Shown: positions 22,231 through 22,985 of the stretch, one piece after another
Numbering within the stretch: position 1 is the first letter of the stretch
How the letters are laid out: each line of letters starts with the position of its first letter
Assembly (NCBI GenBank): GCA_963977405.1
Contig: CAXBOY010000042.1
Location: forward strand, 1-22,985
Direction of reading: 5' to 3'
From: UBA5078 sp963977405
GTDB taxonomy: Bacteria; Pseudomonadota; Gammaproteobacteria; Pseudomonadales; Pseudohongiellaceae
DNA length: 22,985 bases
The notes under the pieces: generated by a model
The model's input: the letters and a program-made list of their open reading frames with translations, nothing else
What the model was told of the DNA's origin: nothing
Databases searched by the model: none
Position numbers and translations under genes: made by a program

Positions 22231-22294
22231 CTCGCGCTACGGAGCACAAACGCAAACTGAGTTCAATCGCGGTCCCTCTCGCGCCACGGAGCAC
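22231..22294. repeat. 17-bp direct repeat pair beside foldback copy 2
   Basis: CTCGCGCTACGGAGCAC at 22231-22247 recurs as CTCGCGCCACGGAGCAC at 22278-22294, one mismatch, 47 bp apart. The first copy starts just outside the closing arm of foldback element 2. Confidence 0.85.
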
Positions 22295-22318
22295 TAAAGA
22301 TCACTGAAGATCCTGGCC

Positions 22319-22985
22319 CTACGAGAGAACTTCTCTTAGATAGGTATCGAGTTCTATTAGGCGCTCTGGCGTGCCTATATCGAACCACAGGCCGTCGTGC
22401 ATTTCTGCCGCGATTAGGTTCGATTCTATTGCCTTGTTTAGGACTGGCCTCAGTGCCAAGGGTTCTTCGGGTAGGTCTGCGAAGAGTTTGGGGTGCATTA
22501 TGCTGATGCCGCTGTAGGTCAGGCCCGTATCCGTGCCCTGCGTCGCTAGGCTTAATCGCCCCGCTTCGGTCAGCGCGAAGTCTCCCGCCTGATGATGGGG
22601 CGGGTTCTTTACCATGATCAGTCTCGCAAGTGTATCTTCCCCATCTACTGATCTTAAGTTCGTGTAATTGTAGTCCGTCCAGATATCCGCACTGATTACT
22701 GCGAAAGCCTCCTCGCCTAGTAATGGCAGCGCCTTCACTATGCCACCCGCCGTCTCTAGGCGCACCGTCTCACGAGAGTAGGCGATGGTCACGCCGTAGC
22801 GACTGCCATCCCCTAGTGCCGCTTCTAACTTTTCACCAAGATGGTAGTGGTTAATCACGATTTCCGTGATGCCGGCCGCCGCAAGATTGCAGATATGGTA
22901 CTCGATTAACGCCTTATCACCGACTTTCAGTAAAGGCTTGGGTAGCGTGTCCGTGAGTGGACGCATTCTGCTGCCCAATCCCGCC
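22319..22985 (-). CDS. murU: MurU-like nucleotidyltransferase (N-terminus cut by window edge)
   Basis: The frame is open to the right edge, so the first residues lie outside. The edge reads A-G-L-G-S-R-M-R-P-L-T-D-T-L-P-K-P-L, the sugar-nucleotide transferase signature that normally follows M-K-A-M-I-L-A. The fragment has about 222 residues. Internal segments (L-I-E-Y-H, E-I-V-I-N-H-Y-H-L-G, L-E-T-A-G-G-I-V-K-A-L-P-L-L-G, S-A-D-I-W-T-D-Y, Y-S-G-I-S-I-M-H-P) closely resemble N-acetylmuramate 1-phosphate uridylyltransferase MurU of Pseudomonas. MurU makes UDP-MurNAc in cell-wall recycling together with the kinase AmgK, which would be expected just outside the window. A different hexose-1-phosphate nucleotidyltransferase is possible. 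A TTG at 22978 lies within the signature and is not the real start. Confidence 0.82.
   Translation of the reverse strand, partial: AGLGSRMRPLTDTLPKPLLKVGDKALIEYHICNLAAAGITEIVINHYHLGEKLEAALGDGSRYGVTIAYSRETVRLETAGGIVKALPLLGEEAFAVISADIWTDYNYTNLRSVDGEDTLARLIMVKNPPHHQAGDFALTEAGRLSLATQGTDTGLTYSGISIMHPKLFADLPEEPLALRPVLNKAIESNLIAAEMHDGLWFDIGTPERLIELDTYLREVLS

Larger units (their letters stand above)
21628..22318. other. 691-bp gene-free, repeat-bearing intergenic region
   Basis: Several short open frames cross this stretch (for example 21889-22101 + and 21969-22247 -), but none shows a known fold, a ribosome site or coding-like composition. It holds a G/T-rich tract (about 21684-21720), a 14-bp tandem repeat, two foldback elements sharing a core, small hairpins at 21927-21940 and 22012-22023, and a 17-bp direct repeat. 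The rpe promoter must lie here, but I cannot place it. Confidence 0.7.

Noticed and set aside
21969..22247. 92-codon minus-strand and overlapping 70-codon plus-strand open frames
   Set aside because: They cross the foldback element and small hairpins, have Arg/Pro-rich low-complexity products, and show no ribosome site. Repeat-derived frames are more likely.
1..22985. tRNA, rRNA, CRISPR, prophage or intact IS
   Set aside because: Reading both strands I found no cloverleaf, spaced repeat array, integrase or transposase.

Overview
The window looks like chromosomal DNA of a free-living, probably marine or aquatic gammaproteobacterium, possibly of the Cellvibrionales/OM60 type. This is inferred from recognisable gammaproteobacterial genes (rlmE, an rpe-trpE pair, a MurU-type nucleotidyltransferase, a DUF3622-like small protein), many closely packed genes with good Shine-Dalgarno sites, and structured repeats of a kind found in such genomes. 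I see no tRNA, rRNA, CRISPR array, prophage or intact insertion sequence. Both ends cut genes: a COG2509-type FAD protein on the left (its C-terminus lies outside) and a murU-like gene on the right (its N-terminus lies outside).

Layout. 1-1234 (-): FAD-dependent dehydrogenase, divergent from 1429-6529 (+), a tightly coupled three-gene signalling operon. That operon encodes a five-PAS hybrid histidine kinase with a receiver, a stand-alone receiver, and an HPt-REC-REC-GGDEF diguanylate cyclase. Together they contain every station of a His-Asp-His-Asp phosphorelay ending in c-di-GMP synthesis. 6565-7185 (+) is rlmE, end to end with a small DUF3622-like gene (-). 7567-9598 (+) holds an APC amino-acid permease and an O-methyltransferase. 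9593-11526 (-) reads CBS-domain protein, persulfide dioxygenase-rhodanese fusion, MAPEG membrane protein, probably one operon with a sulfur or thiol theme. 11668-13980 holds an exported thiol-redox (peroxiredoxin-like) protein, a secreted DUF547 protein (-), and a divergent ECF sigma factor with an overlapping 79-residue zinc-finger anti-sigma candidate. 14115-16520 (-) is a large outer-membrane DUF5916/CBM9-like protein, divergent from a DNA photolyase (+) whose true start may be an AUU codon.

18243-19286 (-) is an exported protein with a TonB-type C-terminal domain near its N-terminus. Next to it lies a perfect 28-bp-arm hairpin that directly follows the trpE stop codon. rpe and trpE (-) form a two-gene operon without the gph or trpG often found beside them. 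The 691 bp between rpe and the murU-like gene hold no convincing gene but two large foldback elements sharing a core sequence, a 14-bp tandem repeat and a 17-bp direct repeat.

The most interesting points are the complete c-di-GMP phosphorelay with HPt fused to the cyclase, the two related foldback elements upstream of rpe, the trpE-terminal hairpin, the ECF/mini-anti-sigma locus, and the possible AUU-started photolyase.
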